Made by a program: the position numbers and the translations under genes. 38,746 nucleotides of DNA, taken from the NCBI RefSeq assembly GCF_005434945.1, contig NZ_SKCH01000031.1, positions 1-38,746 on the forward strand. The letters are read 5' to 3'. Below, in pieces: positions 6,444 to 14,533 of the stretch. This stretch comes from Prescottella subtropica. GTDB taxonomy: Bacteria > Actinomycetota > Actinomycetes > Mycobacteriales > Mycobacteriaceae. The notes beneath the pieces are model-generated. The model was not told the origin of the DNA, did no database searches, and worked only from the letters and a program-made list of their open reading frames with translations. The stretch's first letter is position 1. The number at the start of each line of letters is the position of its first letter.

Positions 6444-7227
6444 AGATGAGGTGTTTGTGCTTGGTGAGGCGTCGGCGCATGTCCCACAGGTAGTAGCGGG
6501 ACGGAAGTTGCCGCACGGTCCGCGGCACCAGGCGGTACACCGGCGGCAGCAGACGCATCAGCGCATCGAAGCGGCGCTGGTCGCGTGGGCTCCACGGCAA
6601 CGCGAACTCGTCGCGCAGCCGCGGCGGCAGCAGACCCGTCGTGACGAACCGCTGCACCGGCATCAGCGCCGGCAGCGGCGCATCCCCACCCGACAACAAG
6701 GCCCGCACGTACGCGCGCACCTGGTCGTCCACCTCCACCGAGGCGATCATCTTGTCCCAGTACACGTCGAACGCCGCCCGATCCGCCGGCCACATGTCCG
6801 GCTTCACCTGCAGCGCCGTCCCGTACACCGCCGACTCCTGGTACAACCGTTCGGCGTCCGCGTCCGACAGCACCCCGAAGAACCGCTCGTACATGTCGGC
6901 GCCGTTGCGGTACAGCGTCGCCGCCACCCACAGCTGCAGGTCCGGATCGAATGCGTTGTACCGCTCCGACCGCACCGGCACGTGCACCCGATTGACCAGC
7001 CGCACCACCGCCCGCCGCTCCTCGTCGGTGCCGAGCGTGACCGCGTACACGTACGTCATCGTGGTCCGCAACCGGTCCAGCGGGCGCTGCAGCGTCGTAC
7101 TATGTTCGGCCACACCGTAACCCACACCGGGCAGCGCCAACTGCAGCAGCACCGTCGGGCCGGCGCCGAGCAGCAGCATCGACTCGCCCACGAAATCGGC
7201 CAACGCGACCCGCTCCGTCACGACCAT
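6442..7227 (-). CDS. MpaB/DUF2236-family oxygenase-like protein
   Basis: A 261-residue member of the MpaB/rubber-oxygenase catalytic domain family (PF09995, formerly DUF2236). Characterised relatives (fungal MpaB, bacterial latex-clearing protein) are b-type haem oxygenases that cleave C=C bonds to aldehydes. The core motif VNRVHVPV with His82, followed by FDPDLQLWVAATLY (93-106), matches the family consensus VNxxH...DPxLxLWVxAT. The ATG at 7227 is set by GGAGG eight bases upstream, and overlaps the end of the GntR gene by 10 bp. It is the last gene of ACAD-gntR-mpaB on the minus strand. No signal peptide is evident. Its substrate is unknown; the neighbours suggest an unsaturated lipid. Confidence 0.82.
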   Translation of the reverse strand: MVVTERVALADFVGESMLLLGAGPTVLLQLALPGVGYGVAEHSTTLQRPLDRLRTTMTYVYAVTLGTDEERRAVVRLVNRVHVPVRSERYNAFDPDLQLWVAATLYRNGADMYERFFGVLSDADAERLYQESAVYGTALQVKPDMWPADRAAFDVYWDKMIASVEVDDQVRAYVRALLSGGDAPLPALMPVQRFVTTGLLPPRLRDEFALPWSPRDQRRFDALMRLLPPVYRLVPRTVRQLPSRYYLWDMRRRLTKHKHLI

Positions 7228-7889
7228 GTTCCGATCCCCTCCAAATGCGCCACCAGACGGTCGGCAGCGTCGTCGAACTGGATACGCGTGTGCGACGTCA
7301 CGGCGTCCCGATCCCGCAGCCGCATCGCCTCGATCAACCGCATGTGCGACGCCACCGCCAACTCCCCCCACGCCGGGTCCGCCGCATACAACTCGTACGG
7401 CGTGTAGCGGGCCGCGCTGGCGAGGAACCACGCCAGTTTCGGGCCGCGCCCGATCCGGCACAGCTCCCGATGGAACTCGTACTCGGCCTCCGCAATCCGG
7501 TCCACGTCCGCCACCGTCACGGCCCGCCGCAGCACGTCGGTGAGACCCGCCAGCCGCGCCAGATCGTCGCCGGACGCCAACCGTGCCGCCCGCACCGCCA
7601 GTTCGACGGTGATCTGCCCCTGCAACCAGAAGATGTCGTGCACGTCCTCGCGGGTCAGCGGGGAGACGACGTACCCGCGGTTGGGTACCGACTCCACCAT
7701 CCCCTCCCCGCGCAACGTCAGCAGCGCCTCCCGCACCGGGGTGACACTCACCCCCAGTTCGGCGGCCGTCTCGTCGAGGCGGACGAACGCGCCCGGCCGC
7801 AGCCGACCGGACATGACGGCGCTGCGCAGGTGCGCGGCAACAGCTTCGGACAGCTGCGGTTTCCGCAGCGGCCGGACCGGAGCAACCAC
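7218..7889 (-). CDS. GntR-family transcriptional regulator (FadR/FCD subfamily)
   Basis: A 223-residue regulator with an N-terminal winged helix-turn-helix (about 10-75; LRPGAFVRLDETAAELGVS followed by TPVREALLTLRGEGMV) and an all-helical C-terminal FCD effector domain (EAEYEFHRELCR, then the late ASHMRLIEAMRLRD helix). FCD regulators bind carboxylate or acyl ligands, often with a metal ion, and usually repress neighbouring catabolic genes. The start is GTG at 7889, 8 bp after the ACAD stop. It lies between ACAD and mpaB in one operon and probably controls the divergent promoters at 9041-9167, where a 21-bp palindrome is present. Confidence 0.9.
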   Translation of the reverse strand: MVAPVRPLRKPQLSEAVAAHLRSAVMSGRLRPGAFVRLDETAAELGVSVTPVREALLTLRGEGMVESVPNRGYVVSPLTREDVHDIFWLQGQITVELAVRAARLASGDDLARLAGLTDVLRRAVTVADVDRIAEAEYEFHRELCRIGRGPKLAWFLASAARYTPYELYAADPAWGELAVASHMRLIEAMRLRDRDAVTSHTRIQFDDAADRLVAHLEGIGTWS

Positions 7890-7897
7890 GACACCCC

Positions 7898-9040
7898 CTA
7901 CAGCCCGTACGTCTTGCCGATGATGTCGCGCTGGATCTCGTTGGTGCCGCCGTAGATCGACGACACCAGCGTCTTGCGGACGTGGCCCTCCATGTCGAAC
8001 TCAGTGGCGTAGCCGTAGCCGCCCATCATCTGCATGCCCTCGAGTGCCACCTTCTTCGCGGTCTCGGTGGCCTTGAGTTTCACCATCGACGCCTCCCGCG
8101 GGAACAGCTTCTCGGGATGCGCGTCGACCATCCTGGCCGTCGAATAGACCAGCAGCCGGGTGCATTCGATCTCGGTGGCCAGGTCTGCGATCCGGTGCCG
8201 CAGCGCCTGGAACGTGCCGACCGGTCGGCCGAACTGTGTGCGCTGCGTGACGAACTCGAGGGTGTCGTCGAAGGCGCGTTGCGCGGTGCCGAGCATCATG
8301 GCGCCCAGGATGAGCCGTTCGATGTTGAGGCCCGTCATGAGCTGCGCCCAACCGCCACCGACCTCGCCGACCACCGCGTCGTCGGGCAGATGGACATCGG
8401 TGAGGTACAGGTCGTTGACCTCGCGGCCGCCCATCGTGTCGATGCCACTGATCTTCAATCCGGGTGTGTTCGCGGGCAGGTGGAACATCGTCAGGCCCTC
8501 ATGCTTGGAGCCGCCGCGGTCGGTGCGCGCCACCAACAGGATGTTCTCCGCGAAATGGGCGTTGGAGCACCACGTCTTCTGCCCGTTGATCAGCCAGCCG
8601 TCGTCCACCTTCTCGGCGCGGCAGCTCAGGTTGCCGACGTCCGAGCCGGCTTCCGGTTCCGACATCGAGATGGACTCCGACGCGCCGCGGACGATCCCGC
8701 CGAGTACGACCTGCTTCTGCTGTGCAGTACCGAATTTGGCGTACGCGGCGCCGGTGATGAGGGTGGGGCCGATGCCGCCGATCGGGGCCATCCCGCGCGC
8801 AGACTGTTCGAGCAGGATGCACATGTCGACGGCGGTGCCGGCCGATCCGCCGTACTCCTCCGGGATCGTGACCCCGAGCCAGCCGAGATCGGCCATCTTT
8901 CGGTAGAGGTCCTGGTTGTGACTGTGGGCGCCGTGGTCGGTGAGCGCGTCCCGCTGCTCCCGCGTGCCACATTCCCTGCGACAGAACGCGGCCACCGCGT
9001 CCGCGAAATCGCGCTGCTCAGAAGTGAAATCGGCCGTCAT
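7898..9040 (-). CDS. Acyl-CoA dehydrogenase (FadE-type)
   Basis: A 380-residue FAD enzyme introducing a 2,3-double bond into acyl-CoA. It has the family layout: N-terminal helices (TSEQRDFADAVAAF), the flavin/substrate segment SMSEPEAGSD at 125-134, WLINGQKTWCSNA at 149-161, TQRTQFGRPVGTFQAL, and a C-terminal GGYGYATEFDMEGHVRK. The MCAD-type base position reads IYGGTNEIQR, with Gly364 instead of Glu. However, Glu241 in LNIERL sits where isovaleryl- and long-chain-type enzymes place their catalytic glutamate, so activity is plausible. The ATG at 9040 has GGAG six to seven bases upstream. It is the first gene of the minus-strand operon, divergent from the aldehyde dehydrogenase. Confidence 0.92.
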   Translation of the reverse strand: MTADFTSEQRDFADAVAAFCRRECGTREQRDALTDHGAHSHNQDLYRKMADLGWLGVTIPEEYGGSAGTAVDMCILLEQSARGMAPIGGIGPTLITGAAYAKFGTAQQKQVVLGGIVRGASESISMSEPEAGSDVGNLSCRAEKVDDGWLINGQKTWCSNAHFAENILLVARTDRGGSKHEGLTMFHLPANTPGLKISGIDTMGGREVNDLYLTDVHLPDDAVVGEVGGGWAQLMTGLNIERLILGAMMLGTAQRAFDDTLEFVTQRTQFGRPVGTFQALRHRIADLATEIECTRLLVYSTARMVDAHPEKLFPREASMVKLKATETAKKVALEGMQMMGGYGYATEFDMEGHVRKTLVSSIYGGTNEIQRDIIGKTYGL

Positions 9041-9099
9041 GAGAGGCTCCTGCCTACGAGATTCCGGAATCGGTTGTCCGTGCGCGCCGAGCGGCATAG

Positions 9100-9140
9100 T
9101 GTGAGCGTCACCACAGTGAATCACATCAAATATATGTGAT
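9100..9140. promoter_or_regulatory. Divergent promoter region with two inverted repeats (GntR operator candidates)
   Basis: The ACAD/ALDH intergenic region holds a small palindrome GTGA-gcg-TCAC (9101-9111) and a larger one with arms ATCACAT (9120-9126) and ATGTGAT (9134-9140) around an A/T-rich centre. A/T richness here is exceptional for the window and provides -10-like TATATG/TAAT-type sequence. The symmetry and position between two divergent operons, one of which encodes a GntR regulator, suggest it is the operator for both. Confidence 0.6.
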
Positions 9141-9167
9141 GCGACCCCTCGAGCGGAGGTACTTCGA

Positions 9168-10667
9168 GTGACCCGAGAGTTGAGTTCCGACGCTGACACC
9201 GCCACCACCTTCCCCAGCCTCGACCCGCGCACCGGCGCGGTCCTCGCCGAGTATCCGGTGGCGTCGGACGCCGACGTCGCCGCGGCCGTCGCGCGGGCCC
9301 GCGGAGCCGCACGCTGGTGGGACGCACAGGGTTTCCGTGGCCGCCGCGACTGGCTGTTCGAGTTCAAGAAGGCGATCGCGTCGGATGCCGACGGTCTCGC
9401 CCGCGTCATGTCCGCCGAGACCGGCAAACCGCACGGCGACGCGCTGCTCGAGATCATGCTCGCCGTCGAGCACCTCGACTGGGCGGCCCGCAACGCGAAG
9501 AAGATCCTCAAGGCCCGGCGGGTGCCGTCCGGCCTGGTGAGCGCCAACCAGTCCGCCACTCTCGAATACCGGCCGCTCGGTGTGGTCGGGGTGATCGGAC
9601 CGTGGAACTATCCGGTGTACACGCCGATGGGGTCCATCTCGTACGCGCTCGCCGCCGGTAACGCGATCGTGTTCAAGCCCAGCGAACTCACCCCGGGCGT
9701 CGGAAAATGGTTGGCGGACAAGTGGGATTCACTCGCCCCCACGCAGCCCGTGCTACAGGTGATCACCGGATTCGGCGCCACCGGCACCGCCCTGTGCCGC
9801 GCCGGCGTCGACAAGATCGCGTTCACCGGGTCCGGGCCCACCGCCCGCAAGGTCATGGCCGTGTGCGCCGAAACCCTCACCCCGATCGTCGCCGAATGCG
9901 GCGGCAAGGATGCCATGCTCGTCGCCGAGGACGCCGACCTCGACAAGGCCGTCGAATTCGCGGCGTTCGGCGCGTTCGGCAACGCCGGGCAGACGTGCGC
10001 CGGCGTCGAACGCATCTACGTCGCCGAACCGGTGTACCGGCAGTTCCTCGACAAGCTCACCGCCGCCGTCGAACGCGTCCGCCCCGGCGGCACCGACGAG
10101 CACACGTACGGGCCGATGACGCTGCCCCGGCAAGTCGACGTGGTCCGACGCCACATCACCGACGCCCTGGACCGGGGTGCGCGGGCCGTGGTCGGCGGAA
10201 TCGGTTCCGTCCACGAACGATTCGTCGACCCGGTGATCCTCACCGATGTTCCGGAGGAGTCGGCGGCGGTGTGCGAGGAAACCTTCGGGCCGACCGTCGT
10301 CGTCAACTCCGTCCGCGATCTCGACGAGGGCGTCGAGCGGGCCAACGCCACGTCGTACGGGCTCGGTGCGTCGGTGTTCACCCGCGACAAGGCCCGCGGC
10401 CGCGCGGTCGCCGACCGACTGCGGACCGGCATGGTGTCGGTCAACTCGGTGCTCGGGTTCGCCGGGATTCCGTCACTGCCGTTCGGTGGCGTCGGCGAAT
10501 CCGGGTTTGGCCGCATCCACGGCGCCGACGGTCTGCGCGAGTTCAGCCGCCCCAAGGCCGTCACGGTCCAGAAGTTCTCGGCCCCACTGAATCTGCTCAC
10601 CCTCGAGCGGTCCGCGCGGGACATGAAGATCTCCGCGTGGATGCTCAAGGCCCGGCACGGGCGGTGA
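9168..10667 (+). CDS. NAD(P)-dependent aldehyde dehydrogenase
   Basis: A 499-residue aldehyde dehydrogenase that oxidises an aldehyde to the acid. Key residues are in place: Asn147 in IGPWNYP, Lys170 in VFKPSE, the cofactor motif FTGSGPTARKV (219-229), the general base Glu243 in ECGGKD, nucleophile Cys277 in GNAGQTCAG, and EETFGPTVVV near the C-terminus. The GTG at 9168 has GGAGG eight bases upstream. It is followed after 4 bp by an MpaB-family gene, so the two are co-transcribed. Since MpaB relatives can yield aldehydes by C=C cleavage, this enzyme is the natural next step, but that link is inferred. Confidence 0.93.
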   Translation: MTRELSSDADTATTFPSLDPRTGAVLAEYPVASDADVAAAVARARGAARWWDAQGFRGRRDWLFEFKKAIASDADGLARVMSAETGKPHGDALLEIMLAVEHLDWAARNAKKILKARRVPSGLVSANQSATLEYRPLGVVGVIGPWNYPVYTPMGSISYALAAGNAIVFKPSELTPGVGKWLADKWDSLAPTQPVLQVITGFGATGTALCRAGVDKIAFTGSGPTARKVMAVCAETLTPIVAECGGKDAMLVAEDADLDKAVEFAAFGAFGNAGQTCAGVERIYVAEPVYRQFLDKLTAAVERVRPGGTDEHTYGPMTLPRQVDVVRRHITDALDRGARAVVGGIGSVHERFVDPVILTDVPEESAAVCEETFGPTVVVNSVRDLDEGVERANATSYGLGASVFTRDKARGRAVADRLRTGMVSVNSVLGFAGIPSLPFGGVGESGFGRIHGADGLREFSRPKAVTVQKFSAPLNLLTLERSARDMKISAWMLKARHGR

Positions 10668-10671
10668 CGGC

Positions 10672-11589
10672 ATGACCCTCACGCCCACCCGCCGCGCGCA
10701 ACACTTCCCCACCCCCGACCCACATCCGCGGCCCGCGCCGGGACGGATGGGCTGGCTGCGGGTGATCGAAACCCTCGACCCGGAGACCCGGCACCAGGAC
10801 ATCCTGCGGATCACCGCCGGCTACGAGTTCCCGTGGGACTACAAACGGTCGCTCGAGTTCGCCCTGTTCCGCACCTACTGTGTGCCGTCGATCTCCGAAC
10901 TCCTCGCCCGCACCGGCGAATTCGAGCACCGCCCGCAGAAACGCTACGACGACACCGCCCTGCTCATGGGCGAACTCGTCGAACACGGCTACGACTCCGA
11001 ACGGGGACGCGACTCGCTGCGCAACATCAACCGCATGCACGGCCGCTACGGCATTTCCAACGACGACATGCTGTACGTGCTGTCGACGTTCGTGTACGAC
11101 CCCGTCGACTGGATCGACCGGTACGGGTGGCGGCGGCTGCACCCGCACGAGCGGCTGGCGTCGTACCATTTCTACCGTCAGGTCGGAATCCGCATGGGGA
11201 TCAAGGACATTCCCGGCTCGTACCAGGATTTCCACACGTTCAAGATGGACTACGAGCGGGACAATTTCGTCTACAGCGACGACAACCACCGCATCGGCAC
11301 CTACACGCTGCACCTGTTCCAGTCGTGGTATCCGCGGGTCGTGGCCGGCCCCGTCGCGTCCGCCGTGTACGCGCTCGTCGACGACCGCATGTCGGCGGCG
11401 TTCGGGTTCCCGTCGGGATCACCGCGGGTGAAAGCCGTCGCCGAGGCCGGGCTGCGGGCCCGTTCCTCGGTGGTGCGACGCCTCCCCAAGCGTCGGACGT
11501 CCCGCGGCGCCGGTGACCCGAACAACCGCACCTACCCCGGCTACCCCGTCGGCTACTGCCCTCTGGATCTCGGCACAGGTACTCACTGA
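10672..11589 (+). CDS. Second MpaB/DUF2236-family oxygenase-like protein
   Basis: A 305-residue protein of the same superfamily as 6442-7227 but a distinct branch. The haem-binding-type region reads INRMHGRYGISNDDMLYVLSTF (119-140, His123), and is followed by an aromatic segment DWIDRYGWRRLHPHE typical of the longer subgroup. The C-terminal tail (about 265-305) is basic and Pro/Gly-rich. The ATG lies 4 bp after the aldehyde dehydrogenase stop. Its 3' end overlaps the converging lysR gene by 7 bp. Having two different MpaB-type proteins on the two arms of one divergon suggests two steps, or two subunits, of one pathway. Activity is not established. Confidence 0.78.
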   Translation: MTLTPTRRAQHFPTPDPHPRPAPGRMGWLRVIETLDPETRHQDILRITAGYEFPWDYKRSLEFALFRTYCVPSISELLARTGEFEHRPQKRYDDTALLMGELVEHGYDSERGRDSLRNINRMHGRYGISNDDMLYVLSTFVYDPVDWIDRYGWRRLHPHERLASYHFYRQVGIRMGIKDIPGSYQDFHTFKMDYERDNFVYSDDNHRIGTYTLHLFQSWYPRVVAGPVASAVYALVDDRMSAAFGFPSGSPRVKAVAEAGLRARSSVVRRLPKRRTSRGAGDPNNRTYPGYPVGYCPLDLGTGTH

Positions 11590-12482
11590 GCCGTGCGCGC
11601 GAACGCCTCCTCGACGGCGTCGATCCCGGCTCGGATCGCGGGCCCGGCGTTGTCGGCGCGCCACACCGCGTAGATGTCCCGGTACAGCCGCGGCTCGCTC
11701 GCCACCAGCGCCACCCCGGCGGGCGGCTCGTCCACCGACAGCCGCGGAATCAGGGCGGCCGCCAGCCCGGCCGCCGCGAACGCCAGATGCGTCGACACGT
11801 CCGACGCCTCGAAGTCGATGCGCGGCTCGAACCCCTGCCGGCGCAGCGTCGCCACCAGCCAGTCGTGGAATGCGGTGCCCGCACCCCACGCCACCCACGG
11901 CGTCGTCGACAGCGCCGCCAGCGGGATCGTGGCGGTCTGCGCGAGCGGATGGTCGGCGGCCAGGGCGACGTCCGCGGTGTCGCGGTGGATCAGCCGGGAC
12001 TGCAGGTCCACCGGGATGTCGATGGGCGCGGACTCCCAGCTGTCCACCACCCCGATGTCGATGCGGCGTCGGGCCACCGACTTCAACGTCACCTCGGTCT
12101 CGGCCTCGGTGACCGTGACGTGGACGGGATAGCGGGACAGCAGATCCGATACCGCGCTCGGCAGCACGACGCGCGACGCCGTCACGAACGACCCGAACCG
12201 GATCGGCCCGACCACCTCGCTGCGCATGGCCGCGATCTCGGCCGCGATGCCCGACGCGTGCGACAGCAGTTCGGTGCCGCGACGGGCGAGCAGTTCCCCC
12301 GCCGGTGTCAGGCGCAGTCCCCGGCCCGCCGGCTCGAGGAGTTTCGCGCCCATCTCGCGTTCGAGTTTCGCGAGCTGTTGGGAGACACCGGACGGGGTGA
12401 CGTGTAGCAGTCGGGCGGCCGCGGCCACCGATCCGGTCTGCGCCACGGCGCACAGCGCTCCTACGCGGTCGAGGTTCAACAC
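11583..12482 (-). CDS. LysR-family transcriptional regulator
   Basis: A 299-residue LysR protein: winged helix-turn-helix at about 1-60 (TGSVAAAARLLHVTPSGVSQQLAKLEREMG) and a periplasmic-binding-like effector domain from about 90. It is divergent from the EamA transporter gene, 75 bp away. By the usual LysR arrangement it should control that exporter and itself. The start is a GTG at 12482, lying at the edge of the inverted repeat CGGTAG-aaatg-CTACCG (12482-12498), a likely autoregulatory site. The effector is unknown. Confidence 0.93.
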   Translation of the reverse strand: MLNLDRVGALCAVAQTGSVAAAARLLHVTPSGVSQQLAKLEREMGAKLLEPAGRGLRLTPAGELLARRGTELLSHASGIAAEIAAMRSEVVGPIRFGSFVTASRVVLPSAVSDLLSRYPVHVTVTEAETEVTLKSVARRRIDIGVVDSWESAPIDIPVDLQSRLIHRDTADVALAADHPLAQTATIPLAALSTTPWVAWGAGTAFHDWLVATLRRQGFEPRIDFEASDVSTHLAFAAAGLAAALIPRLSVDEPPAGVALVASEPRLYRDIYAVWRADNAGPAIRAGIDAVEEAFARTAQ

Positions 12483-12520
12483 GGTAGAAATGCTACCGAA
12501 CGTTGAGAACTACTTCTTAC

Positions 12521-12550
12521 TTGTCGTTTCCGCAGGTAACGACCGATAAT
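12521..12550 (+). promoter_or_regulatory. Promoter of the EamA transporter gene, apparently giving a leaderless mRNA
   Basis: TTGTCG (12521-12526) and GATAAT (12545-12550) are separated by 18 bp, a good sigma70-type promoter for an actinobacterium. Transcription would start about 7 bp after the -10 box, at 12557-12558, which coincides with the GTG start codon; no Shine-Dalgarno sequence fits between them. The -10 box lies inside a short palindrome ACCGAtaaTCGGT (12543-12555), where a regulator could block it. Confidence 0.6.
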
Positions 12551-12557
12551 CGGTCAA

Positions 12558-13493
12558 GTGCAGATCACCGAAACCCGTCGCGCGGACCCGCGCATGCTCG
12601 CCGTCGGCGGCGCCCTCGCCATCTCCCTGACCGCGGTGTTCATCCGCGCCTCCGACGTCTCCCCCGCCACATCGGTGTTCTTCCGGTGTCTGCTCGCATT
12701 ACCACCGCTCGTGCTGGTCGCCTGGTGGGAACACCGGCGCGGTCACCGCGTCACCCGGCAGGACGCGATGCGGTTCGTCGTCGCCGGCACGCTCCTCGGC
12801 GTCGACTTCGCGCTGTGGTCGCAGTCGATCATGCTCATCGGCGCCGGCATCTCCACCGTGCTCGTGAACATCCAGGTGGTCGTCGTGCCCCTGCTCGCGT
12901 TCCTCGTGTTCGGCACCCGCATCCCGCGCCGGTTCCTCGTCGTCATCCCCGTCCTGTTCGCGGGCATCGCCCTCACCGGCGGCATCGGCAGCGGCGCCAC
13001 CGCCGGAGACAACCTGCTGTGGGGCACGATCCTGTCGCTGCTGTCCGGCATCGCCTACGCGGGCTACATCTTCGTCGTCGGCGGCAGCGGATCCGCCGAC
13101 ACCGCCGGCACCCAGGTGCTCATCTCCACCGCCGTCTCCGGCATCGTCGGCTCCGCCATCGGATCCTGGTGGGGCCCCATCGATCTCACCCCCGGCTGGA
13201 CGGCGTTCGGCTGGCTCGTCGCACTCGCGATCTCGGCGCAGTTCGTCGGCTGGATCCTCCTGGGCCGCTCCCTGCCCCGCCTCGCCCCCGAGGTGGGCGC
13301 CACCCTGCTGCTGCTCCAGCCGGTCCTCGCGATCGGCGCCGCCATGCTCATGCTCGGCGAACGCCCCACCGCCCTGCAACTGCTCGGCTGCGCGATCGTC
13401 GTCGGCGCCGCCTGGTTCGTCGCGTCCCGGCCGCGGTCCGCCGAGCCGACGCGGGAGGTTGCTGCGGAGGACACTCGGGCGATGGCGCAGTAA
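12558..13493 (+). CDS. EamA/DMT-family transporter
   Basis: A 311-residue membrane protein with about ten transmembrane segments in two EamA repeats. Each repeat ends in a characteristic segment: GISTVLVNIQVVVVPLLAFLVFG in the first half and EVGATLLLLQPVLAIGAAMLMLGE in the second. Members export metabolites, amino acids or drugs. The gene starts with GTG at 12558, directly at the predicted transcription start. It is divergent from a LysR gene that probably regulates it. The last residues (REVAAEDTRAMAQ) and the TAA stop are encoded by a dispersed palindromic repeat (13452-13500), so the C-terminus was probably altered when the repeat arrived. The substrate cannot be inferred. Confidence 0.92.
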   Translation: MQITETRRADPRMLAVGGALAISLTAVFIRASDVSPATSVFFRCLLALPPLVLVAWWEHRRGHRVTRQDAMRFVVAGTLLGVDFALWSQSIMLIGAGISTVLVNIQVVVVPLLAFLVFGTRIPRRFLVVIPVLFAGIALTGGIGSGATAGDNLLWGTILSLLSGIAYAGYIFVVGGSGSADTAGTQVLISTAVSGIVGSAIGSWWGPIDLTPGWTAFGWLVALAISAQFVGWILLGRSLPRLAPEVGATLLLLQPVLAIGAAMLMLGERPTALQLLGCAIVVGAAWFVASRPRSAEPTREVAAEDTRAMAQ

Positions 13494-13500
13494 CCGCCCG
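13452..13500. repeat. Dispersed palindrome copy overlapping the EamA gene end
   Basis: Arms cgggaggttgctgcg (13452-13466) and cgcagtaaccgcccg (13486-13500) match the hairpin units beside the toxin-antitoxin pair and at 14465-14513. It lies between the converging EamA and DUF559 genes. The EamA stop codon (TAA, 13491-13493) is inside the right arm. Confidence 0.7.
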
Positions 13501-13502
13501 CG

Positions 13503-14357
13503 TCACACGTCGGCGCCCGCCTCGCGGAGCTTCTCGCGCACCCGGCGCACCAGTGCCGCGGGACGCTGGTACAGCAGCGTGGAGTCGACCTTCACGATCG
13601 TCCAGCCCAGGTCCTCGATCTGCGCGGCACGTTCGATGTCCCACGACCGCTGCCGCTGATCGAGCCAGTGGTGGGAGCCGTCGTACTCCACCAAGAGCCG
13701 CCACGTGCGCCAGCCCATGTCGGAGCGGGCGAACTCCCGGCCGCCCTTCGTGTGCACGATCTGCGTTTCCGGCCACGGCAGTCCGGCATCGACGATCACC
13801 AGGCGGGTGTGGGTCTCCGGCGGCGACTCGGCGCCGGGATCCACGAACGGCAACCGGTCCAGCAGATCCCGCATGCCGGGCGTGTGCGGGTGGCACTTGG
13901 CGACCACCGCGATGTCCTCCACCGAGATACCGGTCATCCGGCACAGGTCGTCGAGTGCGGCGATCGCGTCCCGGCGTGGCAGCCGTCGGCCCAGGTCGAA
14001 CGCGGCCCGCGCCGCCGTCACCACCCGCATCCCGTCGATCGTGCACACCTCGTCGGGCCGCAGGTCGCAGTTGTGGACGAGCATCCCGGCCGGCGCACGG
14101 TGGTGGCCGCGCCGGATCACCTCGGCCGGCGCGTCCACATCCACCCACTTCGCGCCGTGCAGTGCCGCCGCCGACCAGCCGGTGAGGACGGCGCCCGGGC
14201 CGGCGAACAACCAGGCCGCCCGCGCCCGGAGCGCCGGGGTGAGCACGGTGCGCCGCGGCACGTACACGTCGCGGTAGACACGGGTGAAGTCGTGCCGCAG
14301 ACGGTGGACGGTCATGGTGCCGACGGCGACGGCGTCGGATCCTCGAAACGGGTGCAT
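13503..14357 (-). CDS. DUF559-type (Vsr/PD-(D/E)xK-like) domain protein with AbiEi-like N-terminus
   Basis: A protein of about 284 residues common in mycolic-acid actinobacteria. The N-terminal part (VYRDVYVPRR, then LTGWSAAALHGAKWVD) resembles the type IV antitoxin/AbiEi-like winged-helix arrangement. The C-terminal part carries the DUF559 endonuclease-like motif EYDGSHHWLDQRQRSWDIER followed by DLGWTIVKVDS. DUF559 is related to very-short-patch-repair nucleases, but the catalytic role of these actinobacterial proteins is not established. The ATG at 14357 is chosen because it lines up with the usual N-terminus; no strong Shine-Dalgarno is seen and MTVHRL a few codons later is an alternative. 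It is flanked on both sides by dispersed palindromes. Confidence 0.75.
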   Translation of the reverse strand: MHPFRGSDAVAVGTMTVHRLRHDFTRVYRDVYVPRRTVLTPALRARAAWLFAGPGAVLTGWSAAALHGAKWVDVDAPAEVIRRGHHRAPAGMLVHNCDLRPDEVCTIDGMRVVTAARAAFDLGRRLPRRDAIAALDDLCRMTGISVEDIAVVAKCHPHTPGMRDLLDRLPFVDPGAESPPETHTRLVIVDAGLPWPETQIVHTKGGREFARSDMGWRTWRLLVEYDGSHHWLDQRQRSWDIERAAQIEDLGWTIVKVDSTLLYQRPAALVRRVREKLREAGADV

Positions 14358-14464
14358 GAGTGCAGAATCCGCGAGGTATCGCCACGATGGAACGGCCTGA
14401 CGCGATCTGTGGACAACCGAATTCGTTGTCCACAGATCGCCTCGAGGGGTTGTGGAACGCAACA

Positions 14465-14513
14465 AGGGCGGTTACTGCGCGGGCCTTTCGGCCGATGGTG
14501 CAGTAACCGCCCT
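14465..14513. terminator. Perfect hairpin of the dispersed palindrome family, downstream of ndh
   Basis: AGGGCGGTTACTGC (14465-14478) and GCAGTAACCGCCCT (14500-14513) form a perfect 14-bp stem around a loop containing TTCGGCCGATGG. It lies 21 bp after the ndh stop codon and is the best-preserved member of the repeat family. It probably terminates ndh transcription. Confidence 0.75.
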
Positions 14514-14533
14514 CGTCGAACGTGTGGACGTGC

